Shown: positions 1 to 7,247 of the stretch, in pieces
Layout: each line of letters begins with the position of its first letter
How positions within the stretch are numbered: position 1 is the first letter of the stretch
IMG/VR virus record: IMGVR_UViG_3300029258_001841
Coordinates: 1-29,337 of that record
Direction: 5' to 3' (one strand)
Length of the DNA: 29,337 nt
Origin: a virus
Translations under genes and position numbers: made by a program
The notes under the pieces: generated by a model
Databases searched by the model: none
What the model was told of the DNA's origin: nothing
What the model saw: only the letters and a program-made list of their open reading frames with translations

Positions 1-498
1 AGATGGATAGAGTGAGTTATAAATCGACTGCACGAATAAGCGCATTGGTCGACCTTCAATGTTCGCGCCGGGGCAGCTTTTGTGCGGATTCGGAACGCCG
101 AGCCGATAGAGATGCGCTTCGCGATGTAGCAGTAGGCCGTAGGATTCGGGTTTGATATCGCAGGTTTTACAGAGGATGGCAAGCAGCTTCCCGGTCACCT
201 GTATCTGGATATGGTCGGGCTCCGGGACCGCTTCATCCCAGTTCCCGACCATGCATACCCCGATGGATGTTTTATTATCGCCTTTGACGTGGGCTCCGGC
301 GATATTGACATCACGACCAAACTCGAGTTTCCCGTCAGGCTGGATGATGTAATGATATCCGATGTCAGACCATCCTCGACCTTCGACATGCCAGCGCCGG
401 ATAACTTCGAGCGGTACGGGCTTGTAGGGTTCCGTCGCCGTACAATGGAGATAAATCACATCGATGGTGCGCTCCGGTTTCATGACTGCGGTATGCAT
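1..498 (-). CDS. N-acetylmuramoyl-L-alanine amidase (T7 lysozyme-like), partial
   Basis: Reverse-strand frame open from an ATG at 498 to the window edge (166 codons, no stop), so the C-terminus is missing. It reads as an Amidase_2/PGRP endolysin that cuts the amide between muramic acid and L-alanine at lysis. Visible family features are YLHCTAT near residue 16 (first zinc His), the segment RGWSDIGYHYIIQPDG, GAHVKGDNKTSIGVCMVGN, LLLHREAH (second His) and KSCPGANI (Cys ligand), all in the order found in T7 lysozyme, which is about 151 aa. AGGAGG at 505-510 sits six bases before the ATG and fixes the start; an internal ATG at 483 is less likely. It lies just after the 64-aa gene at 510-704. Assignment is firm; whether a cell-wall-binding domain follows cannot be seen. 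Confidence 0.9.
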   Translation of the reverse strand, partial: MHTAVMKPERTIDVIYLHCTATEPYKPVPLEVIRRWHVEGRGWSDIGYHYIIQPDGKLEFGRDVNIAGAHVKGDNKTSIGVCMVGNWDEAVPEPDHIQIQVTGKLLAILCKTCDIKPESYGLLLHREAHLYRLGVPNPHKSCPGANIEGRPMRLFVQSIYNSLYPS

Positions 499-509
499 GT
501 CAATCCTCC

Positions 510-704
510 TTACTTCATGATGTAGGCGAATAGCTTCTTCATTGCGAACGCTGAGCGGAAGCGGACGAACTCATCATAGTTCCCGCTTGTGTCGTATCGC
601 CCGATGCTGAATTCATACTTACCGCTATCGATTCTGACCCGCTCGAAGGCGAGTCCGGCCTTTTCGACGAACTTCCGAATCTCTTCTATCGTCGGATATT
701 GCAT
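510..704 (-). CDS. Hypothetical 64-aa protein
   Basis: Small soluble protein of 64 aa starting MQYPTIEEIRKF. The start at 704 is chosen over an upstream ATG because AAAGGAGG lies 6-7 nt before it. The sequence is mixed alpha/beta with a basic, aromatic C-terminal half and no cysteines. Its first 19 bases overlap the end of the zinc-ribbon gene upstream, so translation is probably coupled. It directly precedes the amidase on the same transcript, but nothing ties it to lysis. Family not recognised. Confidence 0.7.
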   Translation of the reverse strand: MQYPTIEEIRKFVEKAGLAFERVRIDSGKYEFSIGRYDTSGNYDEFVRFRSAFAMKKLFAYIMK

Positions 705-1150
705 CGTCTTCCTCCTTTCTGATTTTTTGACTGCCCTTCCCTCTCCCGCACCCGCCGTGCTTCGGCGAGGGCATTGCTGCATATATCGTAATCAACTTTC
801 CCGGAGTAAGGGCCGCCCCTACTAGGGTCTAAATATCGCGTAACAGCCTCTAGCGCCCTCACCAGCATCCCGTCCTTTACGACCTTACCCGTTCCGTTGC
901 AGGTGGGGCATTTCCTGTTTGGGCTTGTGACTATTGGTGGAGGAAAACCACTATCGGAAGTCAAGTCGATTTTATTCTCTCTGGATATTCCTGTCCCAAA
1001 CTCACCCATGCCTTTGCATTCGGGACATCGTTCCACGACCTCCACCAGCGCGGCGAGCTTTCGCAGGCGGTCGAGTTCGGCCTTCGCTTGGTCTTTATAG
1101 CCCATTGCGGCGGGGCTGATTCCATTTAGGATGTCATCTATCGCGCTCAC
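686..1150 (-). CDS. Small protein with two CxxCxGxG zinc motifs
   Basis: 154-aa protein starting with GTG at 1150, which overlaps the stop of the previous gene (GTGA). It carries two DnaJ-like CxxCxGxG knuckles, CPECKGMGEFG near residue 42 and CPTCNGTGKV near 81, expected to bind one zinc. The segment ELDRLRKLAALVE (residues 25-37) and the ending ALAEARRVRE recur in the neighbouring gene at 1147-1569, so the two are partial paralogues or have exchanged segments. The last codons run into the start region of the 64-aa gene. Function unknown; the zinc fold alone does not define a role. Confidence 0.65.
   Translation of the reverse strand: MSAIDDILNGISPAAMGYKDQAKAELDRLRKLAALVEVVERCPECKGMGEFGTGISRENKIDLTSDSGFPPPIVTSPNRKCPTCNGTGKVVKDGMLVRALEAVTRYLDPSRGGPYSGKVDYDICSNALAEARRVREREGQSKNQKGGRRCNIRR
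1041..1080. repeat. 40-bp direct repeat, copy 1
   Basis: Matches 1346-1385 with one mismatch. Both copies encode ELDRLRKLAALVE-type segments in adjacent leftward genes, a sign of duplication or segment exchange. Confidence 0.85.
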
Positions 1151-1569
1151 TCCGACACCTCCCGCACCCGCCGGGCTTCGGCGAGTGCTTTAATTACAGG
1201 CTCGATTTCGCTGCACCCATCGACATGCGCCATGCATAGATAGTGACCGTCATCGTCCATAACACCATCATCGCATTCGCTACAGGTGAAATCTGCAAGG
1301 TTCTGTAATGCCTCCATGAGCACCCCATCCCCCCCGTTCTCCGTCTCCACCAGCGCGGCGAGCTTTCGAAGGCGGTCGAGTTCGGTCAACTTGCGATTTA
1401 GCACATCAACTGCCCCCTCGCTTTTGCCAGTCTCGCCAACGTATTTGCCGAGAATCGCACAAAGGGCATTCCCGACTTTTGCGTCGCGCTGGAGATATTC
1501 AAATTCCTCTCGCGCCTCTTCTTGGCAACCGTTGGTTTCACTCGCTGTAATCATATCTAGTAGTTTCAC
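1147..1569 (-). CDS. Hypothetical protein, mosaic paralogue of its neighbour
   Basis: 140-aa protein. I place the start at GTG 1569 (MKLLDMITAS...) because GGAGG lies 7 nt upstream and the GTG overlaps the stop of the 41-aa gene; a longer open frame to 1638 would run through that gene. It contains LDRLRKLAALVE in the middle, a Cys pair plus His/Cys in CSECDDGVMDDDGHYLC, and the ending ALAEARRVREVSE, also shared in part with the genes at 686-1150 and 1688-2143. Probably a small zinc-binding protein. Function not recognised. Confidence 0.6.
   Translation of the reverse strand: MKLLDMITASETNGCQEEAREEFEYLQRDAKVGNALCAILGKYVGETGKSEGAVDVLNRKLTELDRLRKLAALVETENGGDGVLMEALQNLADFTCSECDDGVMDDDGHYLCMAHVDGCSEIEPVIKALAEARRVREVSE
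1346..1385. repeat. 40-bp direct repeat, copy 2
   Basis: Partner of 1041-1080, about 305 bp away; it lies in the gene at 1147-1569. A second shared stretch (near 741-772 and 1161-1189) encodes the ALAEARRVRE tails of both genes. Confidence 0.85.
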
Positions 1570-1691
1570 TCCGACACCTCCAAAGTGTGTATTTGCGGTT
1601 GACTGAAAATCCATGCGCCGCACCGAGTACACCGCCATTCAAAACGGTCATTATCATTTAACCATTTTCCACAGTACGGACAACGTTTCAT
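1566..1691 (-). CDS. 41-aa zinc-ribbon microprotein
   Basis: Short frame beginning MKRCPYCGKWL with ATG at 1691. Both ends overlap neighbours by 4 nt: ATGA with the gene upstream and GTGA with the gene downstream, which is the pattern of true genes in this block. Two Cys pairs, CPYC (residues 4-7) and CTRC (21-24), form a classic treble-clef or ribbon zinc site. It ends in LEVSE, the same tail as its neighbours. Too short for a confident family call; perhaps a nucleic-acid- or protein-binding knuckle. Confidence 0.6.
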   Translation of the reverse strand: MKRCPYCGKWLNDNDRFEWRCTRCGAWIFSQPQIHTLEVSE

Positions 1692-2143
1692 TCGCTCACC
1701 TCCCGCAACCCGCGCTCGTCGCCCGTCCCAAACACGCCCGGTCGTATCTCGTAGTCCCGTGCGTACAGCTCGGCGGGTATCGTCCCGGCACGGTGTTCCG
1801 CTATTATGCTTTTGGCTAGATACTCCAATGCACCCTCACATCCGGTTACAGCGCGGATGATTCGTTCATCATAAAACCCGTGCGGTTCTCCCTGAAATGG
1901 CAGCGAGATACCCTTGGCGTTTTTCGTAATACGGTCATGGTGAGTCGTGAAAGGAACCAACCCCTCCAGCCAGTACGTGCGCTGCCCTGTGCCGCCGCAG
2001 CGCTGACATGTACTGCCAGCGGCATAAACACATAACCCGCGAAGGAAAACATCATGCCTATGCCGACCGTTGTCGCAGTCATTGTCGCACGGCCCCTCCC
2101 ACTCGCCGTCCGCCCTCCCGATTCGCAGTAGTAGCTCAGCCAT
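1688..2143 (-). CDS. Hypothetical protein with CxxCGGTG motif
   Basis: 151-aa protein with ATG at 2143 preceded by GGAGG at a 6-nt spacing; its first 8 nt overlap the upstream gene. It has cysteines in CDNDCDNG near residue 19 and CQRCGGTGQR near 46, again a DnaJ-like CxxCxGxG half-site, then a longer polar region and a REVSE ending shared with neighbouring genes. Probably zinc-binding. No catalytic motif is visible and the family is not recognised. Confidence 0.6.
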   Translation of the reverse strand: MAELLLRIGRADGEWEGPCDNDCDNGRHRHDVFLRGLCVYAAGSTCQRCGGTGQRTYWLEGLVPFTTHHDRITKNAKGISLPFQGEPHGFYDERIIRAVTGCEGALEYLAKSIIAEHRAGTIPAELYARDYEIRPGVFGTGDERGLREVSE

Positions 2144-2444
2144 CGGCGGCCTCCCTTACCTCGGCGATGAGGGTGTCCTTTGTGGCATCGTTATATTTAT
2201 CGGCCAATTCCTCCAGCGCGTCCGCGCACCGGGTCAGCAGCGAGCAGAGATGTATCGCTTCATAGTCCGGCTCAGGTAGGATTGGCTCAGGCGGCTCAGG
2301 TGGATGCTGTTCGGCCCATTGCTGATTAAAACAGTTAGGGCATAGTCCATGGTCGGGGTCGCCTCCTGCATCCCATATATTGACACCGCAACGTTGGCAT
2401 GTTGCCTGCTTCCATTCAGGTCGCAGCCAGTAAAGGTCAGTCAT
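2136..2444 (-). CDS. Small zinc-ribbon protein
   Basis: 102-aa protein beginning MTDLYWLRPEWK. CQRC near residue 16 and CPNC near 35 make a four-Cys zinc ribbon, followed by a proline/glutamate linker and a C-terminal helix ending EVREAADG. GGAGG lies 6 nt before the ATG at 2444, and 8 nt overlap the upstream gene. The initiation module (GGAGGCCGCCG-ATG) is identical to that of the next gene downstream. Function unknown. Confidence 0.65.
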   Translation of the reverse strand: MTDLYWLRPEWKQATCQRCGVNIWDAGGDPDHGLCPNCFNQQWAEQHPPEPPEPILPEPDYEAIHLCSLLTRCADALEELADKYNDATKDTLIAEVREAADG

Positions 2445-3405
2445 CGGCGGCCTCCATCGCCCGCGCTCTCACGGCGGGGCAGTCAGGGTTAGTGCAGTAG
2501 TCCCGTCCCCAACGCGGTAGCTCATCGACCTTCTTGATTGCTCCACAGTACCTGCATCTCAGGTCTAAACTCGTCTTATCAACTGGTAGGCAATCGTGTT
2601 TTGGTAGTCTTGTCAGTAGTTCGCTTAATGCCCCCACCGCCTTGTCGCGGTTTTGCATTAAGGTTTCGATAGACGATACAATCTCCTCTTCGTGTGCGCA
2701 TGATAATGCAATCATTGCCTTGGCACCAAGGCTGCGCCAGTACATAACTATATCCCGCCACTTGTCCCGCTCCCGCTCAAGGGCGGACACTGCTGTGCGG
2801 AGTTTGTCGAGATATTTGTCTCCACGCTCTTCATATCCGCGAAGGATGGATTCAACATTCTCCAACAACTCCCCCACGTCGCCCGTCGGCGGGGTCAGGG
2901 GCTTGGATATCCGCGCTAACACATGGCTGACTGCCGTGCATCCCATTTCGTCACAATCATGTTCTGAATCGTCAGGAGGGTCGCCGACTATAACGTACTC
3001 AGTTTCGGACTCATAGCACTCGGCAGCCTTATATCCTTCGGGAATACAAGATGTGGGTTCCGGTTCGGGATTTGCCCTTGCTGGAATTATCCATTCCACT
3101 GTATGTCCACAGGTATCATGTTTATGGGTCACAAAAGCTGCACCTACTTCTTGACGACATTCCTGACACCACCAGTATCCATCGTCCCATTTAAACCTCA
3201 GCGTCCCACGCATCCCCGCCTCAAGCTCGGCGCGGTTGGCGCGGACGAAAGCGGCTGATTGACTGAATCCCATAGAGAACACGCGCTCAAGGACTTCTCC
3301 GTGCTCATCACCATTGGCAAGTTTACGCTCACCCCTCTTGTCACATTCTCGTGAGCGATGCATAAGGGCTTCAATCAACTCATCCAGCGTCATCTTGTCA
3401 GTCAT
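2437..3405 (-). CDS. Hypothetical multi-Cys protein with central coiled coil
   Basis: 322-aa protein from ATG 3405 (MTDKMTLDELIEALM), chosen over an ATG seven codons upstream because GGAGG is 6 nt away and the ATGA overlap with the previous stop is standard here. CQEC and a C/H pair near residues 80-100 and a C-terminal cluster (RCRYCGAIKK then CTNPDCP) look like two zinc ribbons flanking an acidic linker and a helical segment (GELLENVESIL to KWRDIVMYW). The build suggests fused copies of the small zinc proteins around it. Function not recognised. Confidence 0.6.
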   Translation of the reverse strand: MTDKMTLDELIEALMHRSRECDKRGERKLANGDEHGEVLERVFSMGFSQSAAFVRANRAELEAGMRGTLRFKWDDGYWWCQECRQEVGAAFVTHKHDTCGHTVEWIIPARANPEPEPTSCIPEGYKAAECYESETEYVIVGDPPDDSEHDCDEMGCTAVSHVLARISKPLTPPTGDVGELLENVESILRGYEERGDKYLDKLRTAVSALERERDKWRDIVMYWRSLGAKAMIALSCAHEEEIVSSIETLMQNRDKAVGALSELLTRLPKHDCLPVDKTSLDLRCRYCGAIKKVDELPRWGRDYCTNPDCPAVRARAMEAADD

Positions 3406-4217
3406 CGGTGTCCTCCAACCCGCCACTCGGCGGGGTATTCGCGGGGTAAGTCGGCGTTTAGATAACGGTAATCATAAATCCACTGGTCCGATGTCCCGGC
3501 CTCGTGATATGCATTGCGCTTCACAAATCGCGGTGCTGTGCTTGGCTGATGCAGCCATCCGATTGTCGCCTCACTCACAGGCTTGTCCGGCCCGGTCTGG
3601 CCGCCGATGACGACCCATGAAAACCAATCGTCAGCGAATACGGGATGCTCCAAACCATACCAAGGTTCTAGTGAAACCCACGTATGCGCGGGGTCGATAC
3701 CGCTCATGTCGGCATATCGGCTTTCAAGCTCTTCCTGCGTTGTCGCCGTGAATCCGCACCAGACGTTCTCAGGCCACTTTTCTATCAGCCCGTACCACGC
3801 CGGGTTCTTCGTCAGGAGGAGGCAGATGTGCGTGGCGTTGAGTGAGGCGAAGCGGGCCATCTCATGTGCTACCACCTTTGGAGTACAGCCGCCCGCCGAA
3901 TCGTCGCTGCGATATTCATTCCACCACCAGTTACCCCCCACATCACCCATATCGTTCAGGAAGATAAGCCACTTGCTTCGCTTCCCGACTGGATGAATGC
4001 GCTCAGTGTGGAAAGTTGGGGCAAATCCATACGGGTATGCCGGATTGCCCCGTAGCCGCGTCGCGACCAACCGCTTGGCGTAACATGGAACCTTGCAGAT
4101 ACCCGTCGCGTGATGGTTGCAGCCCGTGATGATATTCCAGACCCGGCCGGGACGGTTTATCAGCTTCCCGCTATCGCGGATGTAGTCGATATTGCTCTTG
4201 TGTGGTTGTCCGGTCAT
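3402..4217 (-). CDS. Phage Gp37/Gp68 family protein (DUF5131), three-Cys motif
   Basis: 271-aa protein matching the Gp37/Gp68 (DUF5131) family: the N-terminal WNIITGCNHHATGICKVPC gives C33, C41 and C45, the three-Cys signature that resembles a radical-SAM-type iron-sulfur site with altered spacing. Later family blocks are WLIFLNDMGDV, HICLLLTKNPAW, WCGFTATTQEE and SWVVIGGQTGPDKP, consistent with a TIM-barrel-like core. The family is widespread in phages, and some members are encoded beside the partner protein TcmP; no such partner is seen here. Chemistry is not established. The start at 4217 is followed by a long conserved N-terminus. Confidence 0.8.
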   Translation of the reverse strand: MTGQPHKSNIDYIRDSGKLINRPGRVWNIITGCNHHATGICKVPCYAKRLVATRLRGNPAYPYGFAPTFHTERIHPVGKRSKWLIFLNDMGDVGGNWWWNEYRSDDSAGGCTPKVVAHEMARFASLNATHICLLLTKNPAWYGLIEKWPENVWCGFTATTQEELESRYADMSGIDPAHTWVSLEPWYGLEHPVFADDWFSWVVIGGQTGPDKPVSEATIGWLHQPSTAPRFVKRNAYHEAGTSDQWIYDYRYLNADLPREYPAEWRVGGHR

Positions 4218-4450
4218 GATTGCTCCTTTCCGATTATTTGTAGCTTCGCTTGGATGACAGGTAGCATGATGAATCGCGTCATCAATCGACGGAATCTCGG
4301 TCGATGATTAAATTCCTTTAGCGCTCTCATCTTTTTCGGGATATCGATATCATTACCCTGAAGCCTGAAGCGTCCATGTCCATCGCTATCGAGCATGATA
4401 CCGAGCCGAGCCGTAACAATCCGAATCATCTGCATTGAAAAAACTTGCAT
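4214..4450 (-). CDS. Hypothetical 78-aa basic protein
   Basis: Starts at ATG 4450, overlapping the upstream stop by one base (TGATG); GGGAGG is 8 nt before it, and a GTG one codon earlier is an alternative. The protein is basic (many Arg/Lys in the second half, HRPRFRRLMTRF) with a hydrophobic amino end and no cysteines. It sits between an HNH nuclease gene and the DUF5131 gene and overlaps the latter by 4 nt. Family not recognised. Confidence 0.55.
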   Translation of the reverse strand: MQVFSMQMIRIVTARLGIMLDSDGHGRFRLQGNDIDIPKKMRALKEFNHRPRFRRLMTRFIMLPVIQAKLQIIGKEQS

Positions 4451-4797
4451 CACTTGAACCTCCCGAACTCATCGCGATTCTTCGGATGTAATCGACCGTG
4501 CTCTACATCCGTCATCACTTCCAGATTCTCTAATCGATTATCGGTGCGGTCGCCATTTTTATGATGGACGACTTCGCCCTTCCCGAGCCGACGCTTCAGC
4601 GCCGATACGATGACCAGCGTATGTTCGTAACAGTAGCCGTAGGGGTCGGCGAGCGGATGGATTTTTCCGACGCGGACTTTGATATAGCCCTGCGAGTCCG
4701 TCATCCGGTCAGTTCTCCATCGGGGATTTTTCGATGCTGATTTAAAGCCGCGTTCTGGTCGCACTACTTCCCGTTCAGATGGAATTGTGATGCTCAT
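4450..4797 (-). CDS. HNH homing-type endonuclease
   Basis: 115-aa protein with a compact HNH_3-type beta-beta-alpha-metal core: EHTLVIVSALKR, then LGKGEVVHHKNGDRTDNRLENL and the trailing VEHGRLHP. The paired His plus the second Asn/His would hold the metal that cuts DNA. Such stand-alone enzymes are common phage mobile genes and sometimes act in packaging. AAAGGAG stands 6-7 nt before the ATG at 4797. The N-terminal 50 residues hold no NUMOD that I recognise. Domain call is firm; homing behaviour is inferred. Confidence 0.85.
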   Translation of the reverse strand: MSITIPSEREVVRPERGFKSASKNPRWRTDRMTDSQGYIKVRVGKIHPLADPYGYCYEHTLVIVSALKRRLGKGEVVHHKNGDRTDNRLENLEVMTDVEHGRLHPKNRDEFGRFK

Positions 4798-4815
4798 GAG
4801 TTTCTCCTTTTCGTT

Positions 4816-5511
4816 TTATTCGACCTCCGAAATGATTGAGTAATATGACCAATGCAATCCTTCCTCTTGGTGGAAAACATCGACGATACCCTCCCGAGGG
4901 CAGCGGTCGAGCACGGCGTAAATGCCCGCCGCCGCCCCGGAGCTAATGCGTACCTTCTGCGGTGGGAACTCCCTCACTCCTGAATACCATGGCGTATCAG
5001 GACCGACCGCACAGAATCCGTCCACTCCCATCTCTTCGGCTATCCGACGCGCTTGCGCTACGGTATGCAGGGATGCGGTCGTCGCAGAATCTTCAGCGTA
5101 ATAATGTGTGATGTGATAGAGGCGAGGAGTCGGTTGCTCGATAGGATTGGTTGAAGGTAGAGAAGAGGAGGGGGAGGGTGGGAAAGCCCTCGGAGAACCG
5201 TACTCATCACTTGGAAGGTGTGCAACCGACTCCTCTATTAAGGAGACCACTTCGCCAGATTTAATTATACCAAACGCGATGACGGCTCCGATGAGCAGCG
5301 CAATGATAATCATCTGGACTATCACAGTGCGCCGGAGCTTCCGGATTATCGAGCGATGCCGAGTGATTAATCGCTCGCCATGCTCTGCTCGATTGAACTC
5401 CGGGCTCTTACTGATTTTCATCGGAGCGCGAGCTCGTTTCTGTTTTTCGTAATATGCCTGTAGCTTAGGGTGTATTATCGATTCCGGATAATCATCAAGT
5501 GCTCTCGCCAT
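4816..5511 (-). CDS. Membrane-anchored protein with possible 3D/RlpA-like C-terminal domain
   Basis: 231-aa protein from ATG 5511 (MARALDDYPE), supported by GGAGGAG upstream. It has a basic cytoplasmic N-terminus (about 60 residues), one transmembrane helix at about residues 62-83, a Pro/Ser-rich linker near 115-135, and a C-terminal domain of about 90 residues starting YHITHYYAED. That domain ends IYAVLDRCPREGIVDVF, which recalls the double-psi beta-barrel 3D domain (two Asp near a Gly) of RlpA-like murein proteins. The match is weak by eye. Topology suggests an N-in signal anchor with the domain outside the membrane. It could serve lysis or envelope modification. Confidence 0.55.
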   Translation of the reverse strand: MARALDDYPESIIHPKLQAYYEKQKRARAPMKISKSPEFNRAEHGERLITRHRSIIRKLRRTVIVQMIIIALLIGAVIAFGIIKSGEVVSLIEESVAHLPSDEYGSPRAFPPSPSSSLPSTNPIEQPTPRLYHITHYYAEDSATTASLHTVAQARRIAEEMGVDGFCAVGPDTPWYSGVREFPPQKVRISSGAAAGIYAVLDRCPREGIVDVFHQEEGLHWSYYSIISEVE

Positions 5512-5794
5512 TTCGATTCTCCTCCCACCAGACCTTAACGGGGTCGGCAGTAGCATTGAGCTCGATTAATAATTTCTTCTCTTCCTTATCGAGCCCTCGG
5601 TGTAGGTGATAATAAATCGCTTCCCGGCTGATGTTCAGGGTCGAAGCGATATCCTCAAAATTGAAATTGTCTCTGGCCCAGTGGACGAATAACCTTCGGG
5701 CTCTCCGTCGCCGAGTCAGTTCAGTTTCGATTCGGGCTTTCGGGTGTTTATCCGCGATGGGTTCCGCAGCTTCCAGAACTTGTTTTAGATTCAT
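5495..5794 (-). CDS. Helix-turn-helix DNA-binding regulator
   Basis: 99-aa basic protein with a sigma-region-4/LuxR-like helix-turn-helix at about residues 46-66 (FEDIASTLNISREAIYYHLH), preceded by an Arg-rich helix (RRRRARRLFVHWAR). It is the first gene after the promoter at 5896-5923 and overlaps the membrane-protein gene by 17 nt, so the pair forms a separately controlled unit within the leftward block. A role as activator of the downstream lysis-side genes is plausible but inferred. AAAGGA lies 8 nt before the ATG at 5794. Confidence 0.75.
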   Translation of the reverse strand: MNLKQVLEAAEPIADKHPKARIETELTRRRRARRLFVHWARDNFNFEDIASTLNISREAIYYHLHRGLDKEEKKLLIELNATADPVKVWWEENRNGEST

Positions 5795-5820
5795 TATGCC
5801 ATCCTTTCATTTGGATTGTA

Positions 5821-5854
5821 CGGGAGAGCCGATTGACCAGTAACGACTCTCCCG
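5821..5854 (-). other. Leader stem-loop upstream of the HTH gene
   Basis: An 11-bp inverted repeat (arms 5821-5831 and 5844-5854, one G-U pair) with a 12-nt loop lies in the untranslated leader between the promoter at 5896-5923 and the HTH gene. It has no T-run after it, so it is more likely an RNA-stability or regulatory hairpin, or an operator, than a terminator. Confidence 0.5.
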
Positions 5855-5895
5855 CTATTGGAGGAGACCTCATTGAGCCGTACTTCCTGATAAAA

Positions 5896-5923
5896 ATTAT
5901 ATACGCTCTTGATATGATTTCAA
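5896..5923 (-). promoter_or_regulatory. Sigma70-type promoter for the HTH/membrane-protein unit
   Basis: On the reverse strand TTGAAA (5918-5923) and a perfect TATAAT (5896-5901) are separated by 16 bp. Start of transcription would be near 5889, giving a leader of about 95 nt to the HTH gene at 5794. It is the best consensus promoter in the window, in one of the few gaps of the leftward block (5795-5933). Confidence 0.65.
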
Positions 5924-5933
5924 GTCCCCTTTT

Positions 5934-7247
5934 TCATTGTATTGATGGGAATAGCTTCCCATCGGGTCCGGGTTCATCGAGTAAGTTGTCGTCATCGGGG
6001 AAGGGACCGCTCATCCCCTTGGCATTCTCGATGCGCTTCTGCAAATGCTTGATAATCTTGTCCGCCTTCTGAAGTGATATCGAATCGAACCGCTTACCTT
6101 TCCCGATAGCGAAGACGGTCCGGAGCTGCTTGATTATCGCCTTCTGTTCGGACTCGGATTCCGTGAGCTGAGCAATGAGCGATTTGATTTCAGCGATTTT
6201 ATCTTCACTCGCTGGCTCGTCAGCCTGAACGGGTAGAGCCGTCTCACGACCGCTCAGGTCGCTCAGGGGAAGCGATTCGCGTTCAGGTGGGGTATCGGGC
6301 TGGCTCTCCCGAGGACCATCTATCAGAGCATCGTATGTCCCTTCAGAGGCCGGAGGGGGATTGAGCGCTTTCATACCCTGACCGCCGGGAAGCTCGATAT
6401 AGATATCACCCGGCTTGAGCGTTCCGGACTTCTGTTTTTCGAGGAGCGCTCCTACCGATTCGGGGAAATGGACGTATACTTCGTAGATATCGGTCTGGCG
6501 GAAGTCCCCGGTTTTCTGGTCCATATACTTCGCCGCCTTCGAGCGGATGCGGAGCTCCAGCTTGAGCGGTCTCCACTCCCGGCCCTGAAGCCCGACCAGT
6601 TTTTTTACGGCATCCTGAAATGCGTTGATAGAGTTTATGCCGCCGCTCTTGAATCGTACCAGCTCGAAGCCCGGGACATCGTAGAGCCAGATATAAGCGA
6701 TAAGCACTTCGCCGCACTGACCGGGCTTGATTCCATCGCCGCCGATTACATACGGGCAATTCTTCGGGTCGCACTGAATCGTCCTCCGCTCCATCGACTT
6801 ACCGACTCTCCGCTCCGCGCTTCCATCATTGACCCACTTCAGGCTTCCTTCATCGAAGCGCCAGTGGTTGTGACAATGAAGATGACTGCCCTGATAGCAC
6901 TCGCGCCCGATGGTGATAAAGTTCTTCGGGTGAATGGGCCATGTGAAAGGAACCTTAATCGGTTTCTCGCCGAGCTGCTTCCGTATCGCGTCCATGATAT
7001 CAGGAGGGAAGGAGCGGAAGCGGAAGTAATTCAGCTTCCCCGGTGATTCACGTCTGAGTCCAGCGCCGCACTTCGGGCAGCTATCCTGCCCTTCGGGGAT
7101 ATCATCTACCGGAATCGGTTTCCGGCATTGAGGGCACCAGCGGACTTTCTGACCGATGCTTATAATGCCGAGCCGGGACATCCTCGGGTTCTTCATCCGC
7201 TCCTCTCTTGCCAGCACTCGCCCGGAAATATCGATGTTAGATTTCAT
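5934..7247 (-). CDS. Gp3-like recombination directionality factor family protein
   Basis: 437-aa protein. Near residues 38-60 two Cys pairs (CPQC and CPKC) form a zinc ribbon. The middle (about 90-280) has the pattern of the phage Gp3-like family named after the phiC31 recombination directionality factor: IPHPKNF-type entry block, RRTIQCDPKNCPYVIGG, PGQCGEVLIAYIWLYDVPG and FKSGGINSINAFQDAV. The C-terminal 130 residues are low-complexity and then helical (EDKIAEIKSLIAQL). Many lytic phages encode relatives with no integrase, and none is seen here, so a replication or recombination role is as likely as controlling integration. ATGA overlap with the ATPase gene upstream. Confidence 0.6.
   Translation of the reverse strand: MKSNIDISGRVLAREERMKNPRMSRLGIISIGQKVRWCPQCRKPIPVDDIPEGQDSCPKCGAGLRRESPGKLNYFRFRSFPPDIMDAIRKQLGEKPIKVPFTWPIHPKNFITIGRECYQGSHLHCHNHWRFDEGSLKWVNDGSAERRVGKSMERRTIQCDPKNCPYVIGGDGIKPGQCGEVLIAYIWLYDVPGFELVRFKSGGINSINAFQDAVKKLVGLQGREWRPLKLELRIRSKAAKYMDQKTGDFRQTDIYEVYVHFPESVGALLEKQKSGTLKPGDIYIELPGGQGMKALNPPPASEGTYDALIDGPRESQPDTPPERESLPLSDLSGRETALPVQADEPASEDKIAEIKSLIAQLTESESEQKAIIKQLRTVFAIGKGKRFDSISLQKADKIIKHLQKRIENAKGMSGPFPDDDNLLDEPGPDGKLFPSIQ

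Noticed and set aside
211-525. 104-aa rightward frame over the left end
   Set aside because: It is the shadow of the leftward amidase, whose full family motif order is seen on the other strand.
6468-7046. 192-aa rightward frame
   Set aside because: Antisense shadow of the RDF-like gene; no ribosome site and no family features.
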